DNA of 64,000 nucleotides from Evansella clarkii (GTDB taxonomy: Bacteria; Bacillota; Bacilli; Bacillales; Salisediminibacteriaceae): assembly GCF_002019695.1 (NCBI RefSeq), contig NZ_KV917376.1:1753047-1817046 (forward strand). The letters run 5' to 3'. How positions within the stretch are numbered: position 1 is the stretch's first letter; the number at the start of each line of letters is the position of its first letter. The position numbers were made by a program, and so were the translations under genes. The notes under the pieces were generated by a model that saw only the letters and a program-made list of their open reading frames with translations, searched no databases and was not told the origin of the DNA. This document shows, one piece after another, positions 43,081-51,974 of the stretch.

Positions 43081-45009
43081 TTACTGGACGTTAATTCTTC
43101 CTTCCACTCCAGGTATCTGAATATCTTCTCTCTGAAGATAATCTATCAGCACTTCACTCAGAAGCTGGCCTGTATCGGAAGTTACCGGTGCACTGGCAAG
43201 CCACTCATACCCGTCTCCACCGCTCGCCATAAAGTCATTCGTAGCAGCAGTATAAGTAGCTTCCGGGTCTACCGGCTCTCCGCCAATATACATTTCAATG
43301 ACCCTGTCGCCAGCCGGGCGGGAAGGATCAAATGTATAGCTCATTCCGGAAACGTGGAAGAACCCGCCGTTTTCCGCTGGATATAATCGTGCCCCGTGTT
43401 CTGCACTTTGGAGGAGATCTGCTCCGGTAACTTCAATTTCCACCACAAAGTTGGAGAACGGGAATGCAGTAATAACATCGCCAATTGTTACGTCACCAGC
43501 AGAAATACTGTCTCTGATTCCGCCGCCGTTAGTAAAGGCAACATCCGCACCGGTGAGGTCTCTCATGGCATCAGTAATTAAGTTGCCAAGATTAGTTTCC
43601 TGTGTGCGAACAAGAGAACGTTCACCATTGAGATCGACATCAATAGTTGCAATAACCTCATCCATTGCTTCTCTTACTTCCGCCTCAATGTTTTCAAGCA
43701 TGCTTTGAATTGCCGGTTCTTCATCAAGGCCAGCATGGTCACGGGCAAGGAAACCATTAATACCTACAAGATCGTCTTCGTAAAATAGAACATGGTTAAT
43801 GCTTAACGCTTTGCCGTATTCCCACGCTTGTGTTATATAAGTTCCATCATGGAGCTGAGGGTATTCCAAAGTAGTATGGCTATGTCCGCCCAAAATCAGG
43901 TCTACTCCATCTATCTCCTGGGCGAGCTCCATTTCAACATCATACCCTGAGTGGGATAAAACAAAAATATGGTCCACTTCGTCCTGTACTTCCTCTACTA
44001 ATGACTGAAGGGCAGGAAGCTCATATTCAATGTGAAGCCCTTCCAGATTTGCAGGAGCTGTTTTTACCGTTGTATCCTGTGCTGTAATAGCAATCAGGGC
44101 GATCTCTTTTCCGTTAACTTCTACGATATCATAAGGATCAGTTAAAAACTCACCAGTCTCCTCATAAGTAACATTTCCGCTCATTACAGGGAAATCAGCC
44201 ATCTCCATTAATTCATGAAGACGCTCCTGGCCAAAGTTAAAATCATGATTTCCAAGGACCATAGCATCGTAACCCATTGCATTCATGAGATTAACAGCCG
44301 CAGCCCCTTCACTGAAGTTAACATAGTTAGTTCCGTGGAAAGTATCACCAATGTCAAAAAGGAAGGTATCATCATTTGCGGCTCGAACCTGTTCAGTAAT
44401 CGCCGCGATTCTTGCCATACCCATTTCTCCGTTTTCCTCATTGTGGAGAATACGTCCGTGCATATCGTTAGTCGCTACAATCGATATACGGTCAAAGTTG
44501 TCCGCGTATCGCGCAAGCATATCGGCCATATCGCCCGCTTTTAATGGAGCGTTTGGACGCAGTACATGTCCAGGATGGCCCACTACCAGATCCAGTGCGC
44601 TGGCAGCAGCAAGCTCATCTCTTGCCTCATTACTTACAGCGTTTGCGTCTCTGAACTGATTGAGATAGGAATGGTCATATTCATTCATTAAATTCAACGA
44701 TCTTACAAGAAAAACATATGCCTGTTCCCTCGTGATTTTTTCGTTGGCCCCGAATACATCATCTTCTGTTTCATCAATAATGTCTAATCTCATCGCTGCA
44801 TCCAGGTAAGGAGCAAGCTCATCCGGCACATCAGTAAAGGTAACGTCCTCTGTATCAGCATAAGGTGCAGTGTCTACTCCCATGGTATCAAGGAGTCCAG
44901 TGAGAAACTCCCCTTTTGTCACATGGCCTGGTTTGGAGGCTGCAGCAGGCTGCACTACAAGTGACAAAAGTAATAAAGTTGACAGGAGGGTAATAATACT
45001 TTTTTTCAC
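43081..45009 (-). CDS. SLH-anchored 5'-nucleotidase / 2',3'-cyclic phosphodiesterase
   Basis: 642 residues from a GTG with AAAGGGGAA upstream. Signal peptide ending AAAS (about residue 25). Two SLH-like repeats (about 28-170: FTDVPDELAPYLDAAMRLDI, ITREQAYVFLVRSLNL) should bind cell-wall pyruvylated polymers. Metallophosphatase domain (about 175-400) with ATNDMHGR, DIGDTFHG, VLGNHDF and GGHSHT; a C-terminal 5'-nucleotidase domain (about 440-620) with TNLGNLITDAM and NGGGIRDS. It releases nucleosides and phosphate from extracellular nucleotides and may work with the secreted nuclease encoded upstream. A cre-like site precedes it. Confidence 0.9.
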   Translation of the reverse strand: MKKSIITLLSTLLLLSLVVQPAAASKPGHVTKGEFLTGLLDTMGVDTAPYADTEDVTFTDVPDELAPYLDAAMRLDIIDETEDDVFGANEKITREQAYVFLVRSLNLMNEYDHSYLNQFRDANAVSNEARDELAAASALDLVVGHPGHVLRPNAPLKAGDMADMLARYADNFDRISIVATNDMHGRILHNEENGEMGMARIAAITEQVRAANDDTFLFDIGDTFHGTNYVNFSEGAAAVNLMNAMGYDAMVLGNHDFNFGQERLHELMEMADFPVMSGNVTYEETGEFLTDPYDIVEVNGKEIALIAITAQDTTVKTAPANLEGLHIEYELPALQSLVEEVQDEVDHIFVLSHSGYDVEMELAQEIDGVDLILGGHSHTTLEYPQLHDGTYITQAWEYGKALSINHVLFYEDDLVGINGFLARDHAGLDEEPAIQSMLENIEAEVREAMDEVIATIDVDLNGERSLVRTQETNLGNLITDAMRDLTGADVAFTNGGGIRDSISAGDVTIGDVITAFPFSNFVVEIEVTGADLLQSAEHGARLYPAENGGFFHVSGMSYTFDPSRPAGDRVIEMYIGGEPVDPEATYTAATNDFMASGGDGYEWLASAPVTSDTGQLLSEVLIDYLQREDIQIPGVEGRINVQ

Positions 45010-45036
45010 AAAAAATTCCCCTTTCCTCTATTAAAT

Positions 45037-45050
45037 TGCAATCGCTTTCA
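45037..45050 (-). promoter_or_regulatory. cre-like site upstream of the 5'-nucleotidase gene
   Basis: On the minus strand TGAAAGCGATTGCA fits the cre consensus TGWAANCGNTNWCA except for G at the W position. It lies about 30 bp upstream of the GTG, just past a TATATA -10-like box, where bound CcpA would block transcription. Confidence 0.45.
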
Positions 45051-45268
45051 GTATATAAGAGAAAAAGTGAAATTTGTATGAGCTAAGAGACATAAGGTTT
45101 TTTCCGGTCTCATCAAAAAAAGAGCAGACAGGACTTTTAACTATGATAATGTTCCTGGAAACGAGGGATTTGTTAACAATTTAAGGTTATATCACTAGTC
45201 CATTATTCATGCTTTGTCAGATAAATATATGTAGAAAATTCTGTGATCGACAGGAAATAAAGTTAAAA

Positions 45269-45290
45269 CAGGCGGGATAAACCCCGCCTG
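45269..45290 (-). terminator. terminator after the YjiH-type gene
   Basis: CAGGCGGG pairs with CCCGCCTG around a short A/T loop; on the minus strand TTTTAACTTTATTT follows. The rest of 45051-45268 shows no feature. Confidence 0.75.
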
Positions 45291-45310
45291 GTAAGTTATT
45301 TGAATGTAAG

Positions 45311-46756
45311 TTAAAACAACAGGTGCATAAATAATGCGACAATCGGAATCGCGATCAGAGTGCGCAGGAAGAAGATGATTATCAGATCTTTCACTTTTAC
45401 AGGGATTTTTGTAGAGAGCATAACTGCCCCGGTTTCAGAAAAGAATATGATCTGCACCATTGATAAGGCGGCGATAAAGTATGCAGCTGCCGGTTCAATC
45501 GTTCCAACCTGGTCGGCAATCATTAATACTGGAAGAAACATTTCCGCTATTCCGACAGTTATTGCCGGGGAAATTTCTGCAGCATTCGGAACAGCGAATA
45601 ACTGCAGGAGCGGGACAAAAAGCATTCCGATCCAGGTAAATACTGGTGTATACTCAGCGATTATCAAACAAGTAACGCCAATCCCTGTCAACATACAAAG
45701 CACCTTCGGAAGCACAGCAAGACCTTCAAGAAGGCTCCTTCCTGATTCTCTGAAGATGCTGCCGGCGTTATAGCCGCTTTCAGCTGCTCTTTTTACTGCC
45801 TTTTTAAACAATATTCGCTCAAATTTTGCTTCCTGCTTTCTCTCTTTCTTTGTCTGGACAGCCCCGTCATAATATTTGTCCGGTTTCTTTGCAATAGGAG
45901 GTATTCTTACCATAATCGCCGATACGAGAAAAGCGATAAAGAAAGAGGAGAAATAGACAGTGAGAAAGCGATCCATCAAACCTGCAGTAGAGATAACCAC
46001 CGCTGCAAAACCAATGCTCACAGCACTAAAGCTCGTTGCTATCGCAGCTGCTTCTCTTTTTGTATACGTATTGTTTTTATACAGGTTATTCGTAATGATT
46101 ACTGCTACGGAGGAAGAACTTACAAAGGAAGCGATACCGTCAACGGCACTTTTTCCCGGCACCTTAAAGACTGGTCTCATAAGCGGTTCGAGCAATGTAC
46201 CGACAAAATCAATTCCTCCATATCTTAAAATAAGCGGGATAAATACAGCACCAAGCGGTATAATCCATAGGACCTGTAAAGCGATACCTGACATTACTTC
46301 CCCTGTGTCTTCGCCAACAACAGGTGCAGGACCAGCAAATCCGGCAAAGCTTACATGCAGGCTGTAAAAAACAGCAAAAACTGCGCCTGCAAGGTATATA
46401 ATTATGTGAATGATTGTATCGTCCTTATAATACCGGCCTGCCCGGGAATTCTCCGGGGCGATATATTTTCCATATATACTGGCCGCAGCGTTAAGAGATG
46501 TAAGTACAGCAATTGCCCAAACACTGGCAAGCCCTGTAATATCAATAAAAAAGTTGTAAATATAACCAAAAAGTATTTCCGTTGTTCCGTTAATGGAAAA
46601 AGGAATGAAGAAAATCATTACTGCAATCGATGAGTAAAAAATGCAGCGTAATAGTCCGGTTATAAAATTTTTTCTTCCTGTAAGATTGGGCAAGGGCTTA
46701 AATTCCGTATCGCTATGCGATACGCTGTTAGTTTCCCCAGCAGGGCCATTTTTCAT
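45311..46756 (-). CDS. YjiH-type nucleoside-recognition (Gate) domain membrane protein
   Basis: 481 residues from the ATG at 46756, which has GAGGAGG 6 bp upstream; a longer frame to 46828 lacks a site. About ten membrane helices in two related halves: GSVAVWA-like GLASVWAIAVLTSLNAA and the Gate signature SFVSSSSVAVIITNNLYKNNTYTKREAAA. The soluble loop PIAKKPDKYYDGAVQTKKER is highly charged. Gate-domain proteins are thought to be transporters or regulators of nucleosides or ions; substrate unknown. Adjacent to the 5'-nucleotidase, it might take up the released nucleosides, but the two genes are separately terminated. Confidence 0.75.
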   Translation of the reverse strand: MKNGPAGETNSVSHSDTEFKPLPNLTGRKNFITGLLRCIFYSSIAVMIFFIPFSINGTTEILFGYIYNFFIDITGLASVWAIAVLTSLNAAASIYGKYIAPENSRAGRYYKDDTIIHIIIYLAGAVFAVFYSLHVSFAGFAGPAPVVGEDTGEVMSGIALQVLWIIPLGAVFIPLILRYGGIDFVGTLLEPLMRPVFKVPGKSAVDGIASFVSSSSVAVIITNNLYKNNTYTKREAAAIATSFSAVSIGFAAVVISTAGLMDRFLTVYFSSFFIAFLVSAIMVRIPPIAKKPDKYYDGAVQTKKERKQEAKFERILFKKAVKRAAESGYNAGSIFRESGRSLLEGLAVLPKVLCMLTGIGVTCLIIAEYTPVFTWIGMLFVPLLQLFAVPNAAEISPAITVGIAEMFLPVLMIADQVGTIEPAAAYFIAALSMVQIIFFSETGAVMLSTKIPVKVKDLIIIFFLRTLIAIPIVALFMHLLF

Positions 46757-46910
46757 CAAATACCTCCTCGATGTTTTTCTTCCATGCATCTCAGCGGTTA
46801 ACAGATGTTCTGCAACAGAACCGCTCACTTGGTTAACTGATATGGGAATTCTTTTTCCCGCTGAAAGATAAATTAAACGAGATACCTAAGGACAAAAAAG
46901 GCAGAAAAAA

Positions 46911-46937
46911 GAGAGGATGCCTCTGCACAACCCTCTC
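46911..46937 (-). terminator. terminator after the DUF1292 gene
   Basis: GAGAGG (46911-46916) and CCTCTC (46932-46937) form the stem; on the minus strand a TTTTTT run follows. Confidence 0.7.
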
Positions 46938-46954
46938 AGAATGTGTTTATTAAT

Positions 46955-47215
46955 TTAACCCTGAAAATTTTCTGGCTCATCAATATCCGCGTCAATAGCA
47001 ATGTTATATGCATCCATGAGGTTTTCTATTTCTTCGTCTGTTGCGGAAACGAGAGACTGACTGCCGTTTTCATCTTCTACTTTCATTACCATTGTCTCTT
47101 CCCCGGAAGTGAGCATTGCGTATGACTCGCCTTCCATGTCGAATAAGGCATCCACCTGAAAAACTTTTTCATTGCCCTGGTCATCCTGTACGGTAACATA
47201 ATCTTTCTCTGCCAT
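46955..47215 (-). CDS. DUF1292 family protein (YrzB-like)
   Basis: 86 residues from the ATG at 47215, ribosome binding site AGAGGTG. The protein EKDYVTVQDDQGNEKVFQVD then FDMEGESYAMLT matches the small acidic DUF1292 proteins common in Firmicutes. YrzB itself sits near the alaS-yrrL region in B. subtilis, whereas this copy stands alone, so it is a paralogue. Function unknown; strongly acidic and probably cytoplasmic. Confidence 0.85.
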   Translation of the reverse strand: MAEKDYVTVQDDQGNEKVFQVDALFDMEGESYAMLTSGEETMVMKVEDENGSQSLVSATDEEIENLMDAYNIAIDADIDEPENFQG

Positions 47216-47332
47216 AAACACACCTCTTTCCACGTAGATCAAAACCTGTACTTTAATAAATTGCCCTTTATTTTGCTTTTTAACAGCAAAATGGAGCGCC
47301 TATTTTTCATAATAAATGAAAGGCTTTGTAAA

Positions 47333-47541
47333 TCTTGTTGTTATTTCCGTTAAAAGACGCTCGCTTGCACCACAGGCATAAGCGCAACATCTGCTTAATC
47401 TTCACTCCGTTTGATTTCGCAGTGTTTTCTTTACCTCGGGCATTGCCTCAGCTACCTCAAAAGCAAAAAGTGCTTTCGAGGGGATCTTCGGCTAATGCTA
47501 TTCCTGAAGGCGTCTCGCGTTTTTAACTACAATCAACATAG
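47333..47541 (+). repeat. MITE-like family B, composite copy (B4)
   Basis: Left end TTGTTGTTATTTCCGTTAAA and AGACGCTCGCTTGC; right end GCTATTCCTGAAGGCGTC and TTTTTAACTACAATCAACA. The interior includes CAACATCTGCTTAATCTTCA and CAGTGTTTTCTTTACCTCGG, shared with 15544-15613 in inverted orientation. It is the non-deleted relative of 2505-2598. It fills the gap between the DUF1292 and Lrp genes. Confidence 0.75.
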
Positions 47542-47580
47542 TTCTAAAAGCAATATTCGTTTTTAACCGTCTAAATGAAA

Positions 47581-47609
47581 AAAGCATGCGGTGCTTAACC
47601 GCATGCTTT
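47581..47609 (-). terminator. terminator after the Lrp-family gene
   Basis: AAAGCATGCGGT pairs perfectly with ACCGCATGCTTT around a 5-nt loop; TTTCATTT follows on the minus strand. Confidence 0.85.
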
Positions 47610-47613
47610 ATTA

Positions 47614-48063
47614 CTATAGTTTTAACCCGGTACGGCTTTTAAATCTGCGGAGCAGGATGTGGCTTTCAACCCGGGTAATACCTTCAAGAGCGTACAGCTC
47701 TTCGTTTATAAAATGCTCCAGGGAAATAAAATCTTCCACAAGTACGTGCATATGCAGGGTGCTTGGCCCGGTCATCTGGTAGCAACTTGCCACTTTAGGG
47801 TTGTTTGCAAGGGTTTCTGCCACCTGTACAAGGGAACTTGGCTCACAGTCAACTTCAAAGAAAGCAGAAACGCTTCTGCCTACCTTTTCGGAATTAATGA
47901 CTACCGTGAATTTTTCTATAACTCCATTTTCAGAAAGCTGGTTAATCCGATCCCTGATTGATACCCGGGATAAATTAAGTTCTTTTCCTATATCTACGTA
48001 CGACATCCTTCCGTTTTCCATGAGCAGTTCTAATATTTTCTTATCTGTTGCGTCAATTTTCAT
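47614..48063 (-). CDS. Lrp/AsnC-family transcriptional regulator
   Basis: 149 residues from the ATG at 48063 (GAGGGTAAAG upstream). Residues 1-60 form the AsnC helix-turn-helix (DATDKKILELLMENGRMSYV, LNLSRVSIRDRINQL). The C-terminal RAM domain includes ASCYQMTGPSTLHMHV, the usual Gly-rich ligand loop. Such proteins act as octamers and respond to amino acids. It is 67 bp downstream of mqnD on the same strand, so cotranscription with the menaquinone genes is possible, though a functional link is not established. Confidence 0.9.
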   Translation of the reverse strand: MKIDATDKKILELLMENGRMSYVDIGKELNLSRVSIRDRINQLSENGVIEKFTVVINSEKVGRSVSAFFEVDCEPSSLVQVAETLANNPKVASCYQMTGPSTLHMHVLVEDFISLEHFINEELYALEGITRVESHILLRRFKSRTGLKL

Positions 48064-48130
48064 AACTTTACCCTCATTTCTATGGAAAGTTTTATTGAGT
48101 TTTGTGAATGGACGAACCGTCAGGCTCTCC

Positions 48131-48970
48131 TTATTTTTGCAGCAGAAGAGAAGAGAAGTCGATCTTCGAAACGAGTCCTTCGTCTGCAGCACGGTTAAGC
48201 AGGGAAGTTACAGCTGCATAGCCGTCTTTTCCAAGGTCTTCAGAAAACTCATTTACATATAAATCAATATGGGCTTTCGCCACGTCGCGGGACATTTCCT
48301 GCGCATGTTCCATCACATAATCTTTTGAAGCTTCCGGATTGTTCCAGGCGTACTGAACAGACTGCCTGATCCAGCTTTCGACTGCTTTTAAGTCTAGAGA
48401 TTTTTTTGCAATGATCGCTCCGAGAGGGATTGGCAGGCCTGTATCTTCTTCCCACCAGTCACCAAGGTCAGTCAGCATCGTTAAGCCGTATGCTTCATAT
48501 GTAAAACGAGCTTCATGGATAACAAGCCCTGCATCAACTTTCCCGTCTCTTACAGCAGGCATAATTTCATTAAATGGCATAACGATAATTTTTCCTGCTC
48601 CGCCAGGAATCTTCTGGGCAGCCCATAATCTGAAAAGTAAATAGGCAGTGGACCGCTCACTTGGTACAGCTACTGTTTTTCCTGACAAGGAAGAAGGTTC
48701 CGCGGCAGAGTCATTGCTTAATACGAGGGGGCCGCATCCGCGCCCGAGTGCTCCTCCACAAGGAATAAGTGCGTAGTCTTTATGGATCCATGGTAGGGCG
48801 GCGTAAGAAATTTTCATTATATCTGCTCTGCCATTGGCTTCGGCTAGATTATTTGTAACATCAATATCTGCATAAGTAACATCAAGCTCTGGAGCTCCAG
48901 GCACAAGACCGTGCACTAATGCGTGAAAAATAAAAGTATCATTTGGGCATGGCGAGAAAATGATTTTCAT
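48131..48970 (-). CDS. mqnD: 1,4-dihydroxy-6-naphthoate synthase (futalosine pathway)
   Basis: 279 residues. The opening KIIFSPCPNDTFIFHALVHG is diagnostic of MqnD, a type 2 periplasmic-binding-fold enzyme in the cytoplasm that forms 1,4-dihydroxy-6-naphthoate from cyclic dehypoxanthinyl futalosine. GGALGRGCGPLVLS and FNEIMPAVRDGKVDAGLVIHEAR are further conserved blocks. It begins directly after the mqnB stop. It means this bacterium makes menaquinone by the futalosine route rather than, or in addition to, the classical Men pathway. Confidence 0.93.
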   Translation of the reverse strand: MKIIFSPCPNDTFIFHALVHGLVPGAPELDVTYADIDVTNNLAEANGRADIMKISYAALPWIHKDYALIPCGGALGRGCGPLVLSNDSAAEPSSLSGKTVAVPSERSTAYLLFRLWAAQKIPGGAGKIIVMPFNEIMPAVRDGKVDAGLVIHEARFTYEAYGLTMLTDLGDWWEEDTGLPIPLGAIIAKKSLDLKAVESWIRQSVQYAWNNPEASKDYVMEHAQEMSRDVAKAHIDLYVNEFSEDLGKDGYAAVTSLLNRAADEGLVSKIDFSSLLLQK

Positions 48971-49654
48971 TTATAGTTCCTCCTTCAATATTCTTGCTGC
49001 TTCAGTTAATGAATCTAATGCTTCTTTTATTTTCCAGGACCCTTTATCCCGTGGGCCAACCTCATTTGATATTGCTCTGATCTCCATGAAAGAAACTGCA
49101 TTCTTATGTGCTGCCCAGGCAACGCCGAAGCCTTCCATTGCTTCCGCTGCCACTCCTGGTACACGTTTCTGGAGCTCTTCTGCAGTTTCGGCCGTACCGG
49201 TTGCAGTTGAAACAGTGAGGACAGGGCCTGTGCGAGCAGGAAGTCCTGCTTTAATAAAAGCTTCAGTTATTGTCTCGGCAAGATGTTTATTCACGGTGAG
49301 TCTGGAACATCCAAAACCTAATTCTTCCACAGGGAGAAAACCTTCCTGGGATTCAGCGCCAAAATCTGCAGCAATAATCTGGTCGGCTGCTACGATGGAA
49401 CCGATCTCTGCCTGTCCGGTAAAACCACCGCCGATTCCTGCGTTTATAACAAGATCGTATGTATCTTTTGCCAGGAAGCACGCAGCAGATACCCCTGCAG
49501 CGACAGGGCCTGCTCCGCCGGCTTCTACAGTAAATCGGCTGTCATTATTAAGTCCTTTAAGTAAGCTTTCTTTTTCAGCATCTACAGCTGTGATGATAAG
49601 AATTTTTGTGAATCGTCCAGAAACAGGACTTGTATTTTTTGAAGAAGTCATCAT
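48971..49654 (-). CDS. mqnB: futalosine hydrolase
   Basis: 227 residues. Nucleoside phosphorylase/MTA-SAH nucleosidase fold: ILIITAVDAEKESLLKGL at the start, NAGIGGGFTG, ADFGAE, and EAMEGFGVAWAAH with the Met-Glu substrate contact. It removes hypoxanthine from futalosine. Two ATGs follow AGGAGACAA (49654 and 49651); either could be used. Directly upstream of mqnD, which confirms the pathway. The other mqn genes (A, C, E) are not in the window. Confidence 0.9.
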   Translation of the reverse strand: MMTSSKNTSPVSGRFTKILIITAVDAEKESLLKGLNNDSRFTVEAGGAGPVAAGVSAACFLAKDTYDLVINAGIGGGFTGQAEIGSIVAADQIIAADFGAESQEGFLPVEELGFGCSRLTVNKHLAETITEAFIKAGLPARTGPVLTVSTATGTAETAEELQKRVPGVAAEAMEGFGVAWAAHKNAVSFMEIRAISNEVGPRDKGSWKIKEALDSLTEAARILKEEL

Positions 49655-49834
49655 TTGTCTCCTAACTCGTTACATCCTTTTAAAAATAGTTCTTACTAAA
49701 TATAGTAAGTGATAATTCATCTGTTGAAAAGTGAGCGGGCTGATTTAACTCTTTATATATTTTATGCCTTCTAAGCTGATGCTTATATTATACGGTTTTG
49801 GTTAGTTGAAAGGGATAATATAAAGAGCCTGGTT

Positions 49835-49915
49835 GTAACGAAAAAAGGGGATTCGTTACCTGAGTGAGCGAATGGTCCGAGCTGAGGTAATGAAAGGGGG
49901 AGGTTCGTTACCTGA
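49835..49915. repeat. TTCGTTACC repeats between mqnB and thrB
   Basis: TTCGTTACCTGA occurs at 49852 and 49904 (52 bp apart), with the inverted form GTAACGAA at 49835 and near-matches GGTAATGAAAG and GAGCGAATGG between. It has a GAA/TTC flavour like the 21-bp arrays but a different core. Function unknown. The remainder of the 350-bp gap is AT-rich, with no gene. Confidence 0.4.
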
Positions 49916-49921
49916 AGTAAA

Positions 49922-49949
49922 AAGCACAGCTTCATCTAAAGCTGTGCTT
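49922..49949 (-). terminator. terminator of the hom-thrC-thrB operon
   Basis: AAGCACAGCTT pairs perfectly with AAGCTGTGCTT around CATCTA; TTTTACTT follows on the minus strand. Confidence 0.85.
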
Positions 49950-50004
49950 AAAACTTCTATATGGAAAGGGATCTGATCTGCTGCTATAGAGCCAACAACT
50001 TACT

Positions 50005-50904
50005 TTATTCATACTCCACTTGAACCCCTTCTTCAGAAACCTTTAACAGTACTACCTCGTGTCCGGAGAAGGCCCCTGCCTCCTGGAGAGTATCTAAAAC
50101 TACCTGTCCGCTGCCAACGGGAGCAAAGCACAAAACTGTCGGTCCTGCTCCGCTGAGGGAAACGCCGTACACATCCTTTCCCTCCACAACTGCCGATATT
50201 TGATCAAGTTCCGGAACAAGGCGTTTACGATAGTTCTGATGAAAAAGGTCATTTCCCATCATTTTTCCTGCAAGAGGCCAGTTGTTTTGCAGCAAAGCAG
50301 CAACAAGGACATTGCTGATGCTGCTTGCAGCTACCGCTTCCGGAAATGTAAACTGCTCCGGCAGACTGTTCCGGGAATCTTTCGTCATCAATTCATATGG
50401 AGGAATGACGGCAACTATATCTACCTCAGGGACTCCCCCGGAAATAACATCAGTTGCATCTGCCCGGTGGCTCCCAATTACGAGCCCTCCATATAAAGAT
50501 GCGGCTACATTGTCCGGATGCCCTTCTGTAACAGAGGCCCGTCTTAATTTTTCCCCAGCATCCAGTTTTAAATCAAGAAGGACATTTGCAAGCTCGATTC
50601 CAGCAACGATTGCTGCGGCACTGCTCCCCATTCCCCGTGATAATGGAATTTCACTTTTAATGATGAGCTCACATGGGGGAAGAGTGCGCCCATAGTCAGA
50701 GGCGACAGAAGCAGCTGTCTGGTAAATTAGATTATCTTTATTGGCTGGCAGCCCATCGAGATTTTCCCTCGAACTGAAAGTTATCGACCATTCGCTGGCA
50801 GGGGAGACCTGAATTTTTATATACCGGTTCAATGCCATGCCTACGGAGTCGAAGCCTGGTCCCATATTTGCTGTGCTGGCGGGGACGGTAATGGTGAACT
50901 TCAT
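50005..50904 (-). CDS. thrB: homoserine kinase
   Basis: 299-residue GHMP kinase. [22 protein letters not shown] at the start and the ATP loop [18 protein letters not shown] are family signatures; [14 protein letters not shown] is the third GHMP motif. It phosphorylates homoserine for threonine synthase. Its ATG overlaps the thrC stop (ATGA), and it is the last gene of hom-thrC-thrB. Confidence 0.96.
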   Translation of the reverse strand: MKFTITVPASTANMGPGFDSVGMALNRYIKIQVSPASEWSITFSSRENLDGLPANKDNLIYQTAASVASDYGRTLPPCELIIKSEIPLSRGMGSSAAAIVAGIELANVLLDLKLDAGEKLRRASVTEGHPDNVAASLYGGLVIGSHRADATDVISGGVPEVDIVAVIPPYELMTKDSRNSLPEQFTFPEAVAASSISNVLVAALLQNNWPLAGKMMGNDLFHQNYRKRLVPELDQISAVVEGKDVYGVSLSGAGPTVLCFAPVGSGQVVLDTLQEAGAFSGHEVVLLKVSEEGVQVEYE

Positions 50905-51974
50905 TGTTTTGCACTTCCGCTTCTCCCCAGTATTTCTCTGAAAACAACAGATTCATCGTTTGGCAGTTTAAAAGGTTTTACAAGGGCATGATCGATAGCG
51001 CAGTCAGGATCTTTCAGTCCGTTACCTGTTAAAACTGCTGCAATTTTTGCTCCTTTATTAATTTCCCCGCTGGCAAGCTGCTTTTTGATGCCAGCAATGG
51101 AGGCACAGGAAGCAGGCTCTGCAAATATTCCTTCTTCCCGGGCGAGGAGCTGATAAGCTTCGAGTATTTCCTGGTCAGTGACGAAATCAATTTTTCCCCC
51201 TGATTGATCTGCCGCATTCTCTGCCTGACTCCAGCTGGCAGGATTACCGATACGGATAGCAGTAGCGAGTGTTTCAGGGGACTCGATTACTTCTCCTTTA
51301 ACAATGGCAGCGGAACCTTCCGCTTCAAACCCTCTCATTTGAGGCAATCCGGAACCTTGAGCTTCATGGTATTCGGTGAAGCCCTTCCAGTAGGCGGTTA
51401 TATTCCCGGCGTTGCCCACGGGAATGGCCAGTATATCAGGAGCGGTTCCTCCGAGCTGGTCCACCACTTCAAAGGCGGCTGTTTTCTGTCCTTCAATCCG
51501 GAACGGGTTTACAGAGTTTACTAGTGCCACAGGGGAATCTTCGCAAAACTTCCGAACCATTTTTAATGCATCATCAAAATTTCCTTCAATCGCGTATACT
51601 TCTGCTCCGTAAACGATCGCCTGGGCAAGCTTTCCCATGGCGATTTTTCCTTCCGGGATGATGATGATACAGCGAAGGCCGGCCCGGGCAGCGTATGCAG
51701 CGGCGGAGGCAGAAGTATTGCCTGTTGACGCGCACATTACTCCTTCCGCACCTTCTTCTTTTGCTTTTGCAACAGCCATTACCATCCCTCTGTCTTTGAA
51801 TGAGCCAGTAGGATTGGCGCCTTCGTATTTTGCGTATATTTCTACTCCCCATTTTTCAGACAGGCGTTCAAGGGGGATGAGGGGAGTGTTTCCTTCCTGC
51901 AAAGTTAGAAGGGGAGTTTCCTCATTAACCGGTAAATATTCTTTATACCCTTTTAGTAATCCGTTCCATATCAC
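50901..51974 (-). CDS. thrC: threonine synthase
   Basis: 357-residue fold-type II PLP enzyme. [11 protein letters not shown] contains the PLP-binding Lys60; [19 protein letters not shown] is the phosphate-binding loop; [14 protein letters not shown] binds the cofactor as well. It converts O-phosphohomoserine to threonine. Its ATG overlaps the last base of hom and its end overlaps thrB by 4 bp, so the three enzymes are made together. Confidence 0.96.
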   Translation of the reverse strand: MIWNGLLKGYKEYLPVNEETPLLTLQEGNTPLIPLERLSEKWGVEIYAKYEGANPTGSFKDRGMVMAVAKAKEEGAEGVMCASTGNTSASAAAYAARAGLRCIIIIPEGKIAMGKLAQAIVYGAEVYAIEGNFDDALKMVRKFCEDSPVALVNSVNPFRIEGQKTAAFEVVDQLGGTAPDILAIPVGNAGNITAYWKGFTEYHEAQGSGLPQMRGFEAEGSAAIVKGEVIESPETLATAIRIGNPASWSQAENAADQSGGKIDFVTDQEILEAYQLLAREEGIFAEPASCASIAGIKKQLASGEINKGAKIAAVLTGNGLKDPDCAIDHALVKPFKLPNDESVVFREILGRSGSAKQ

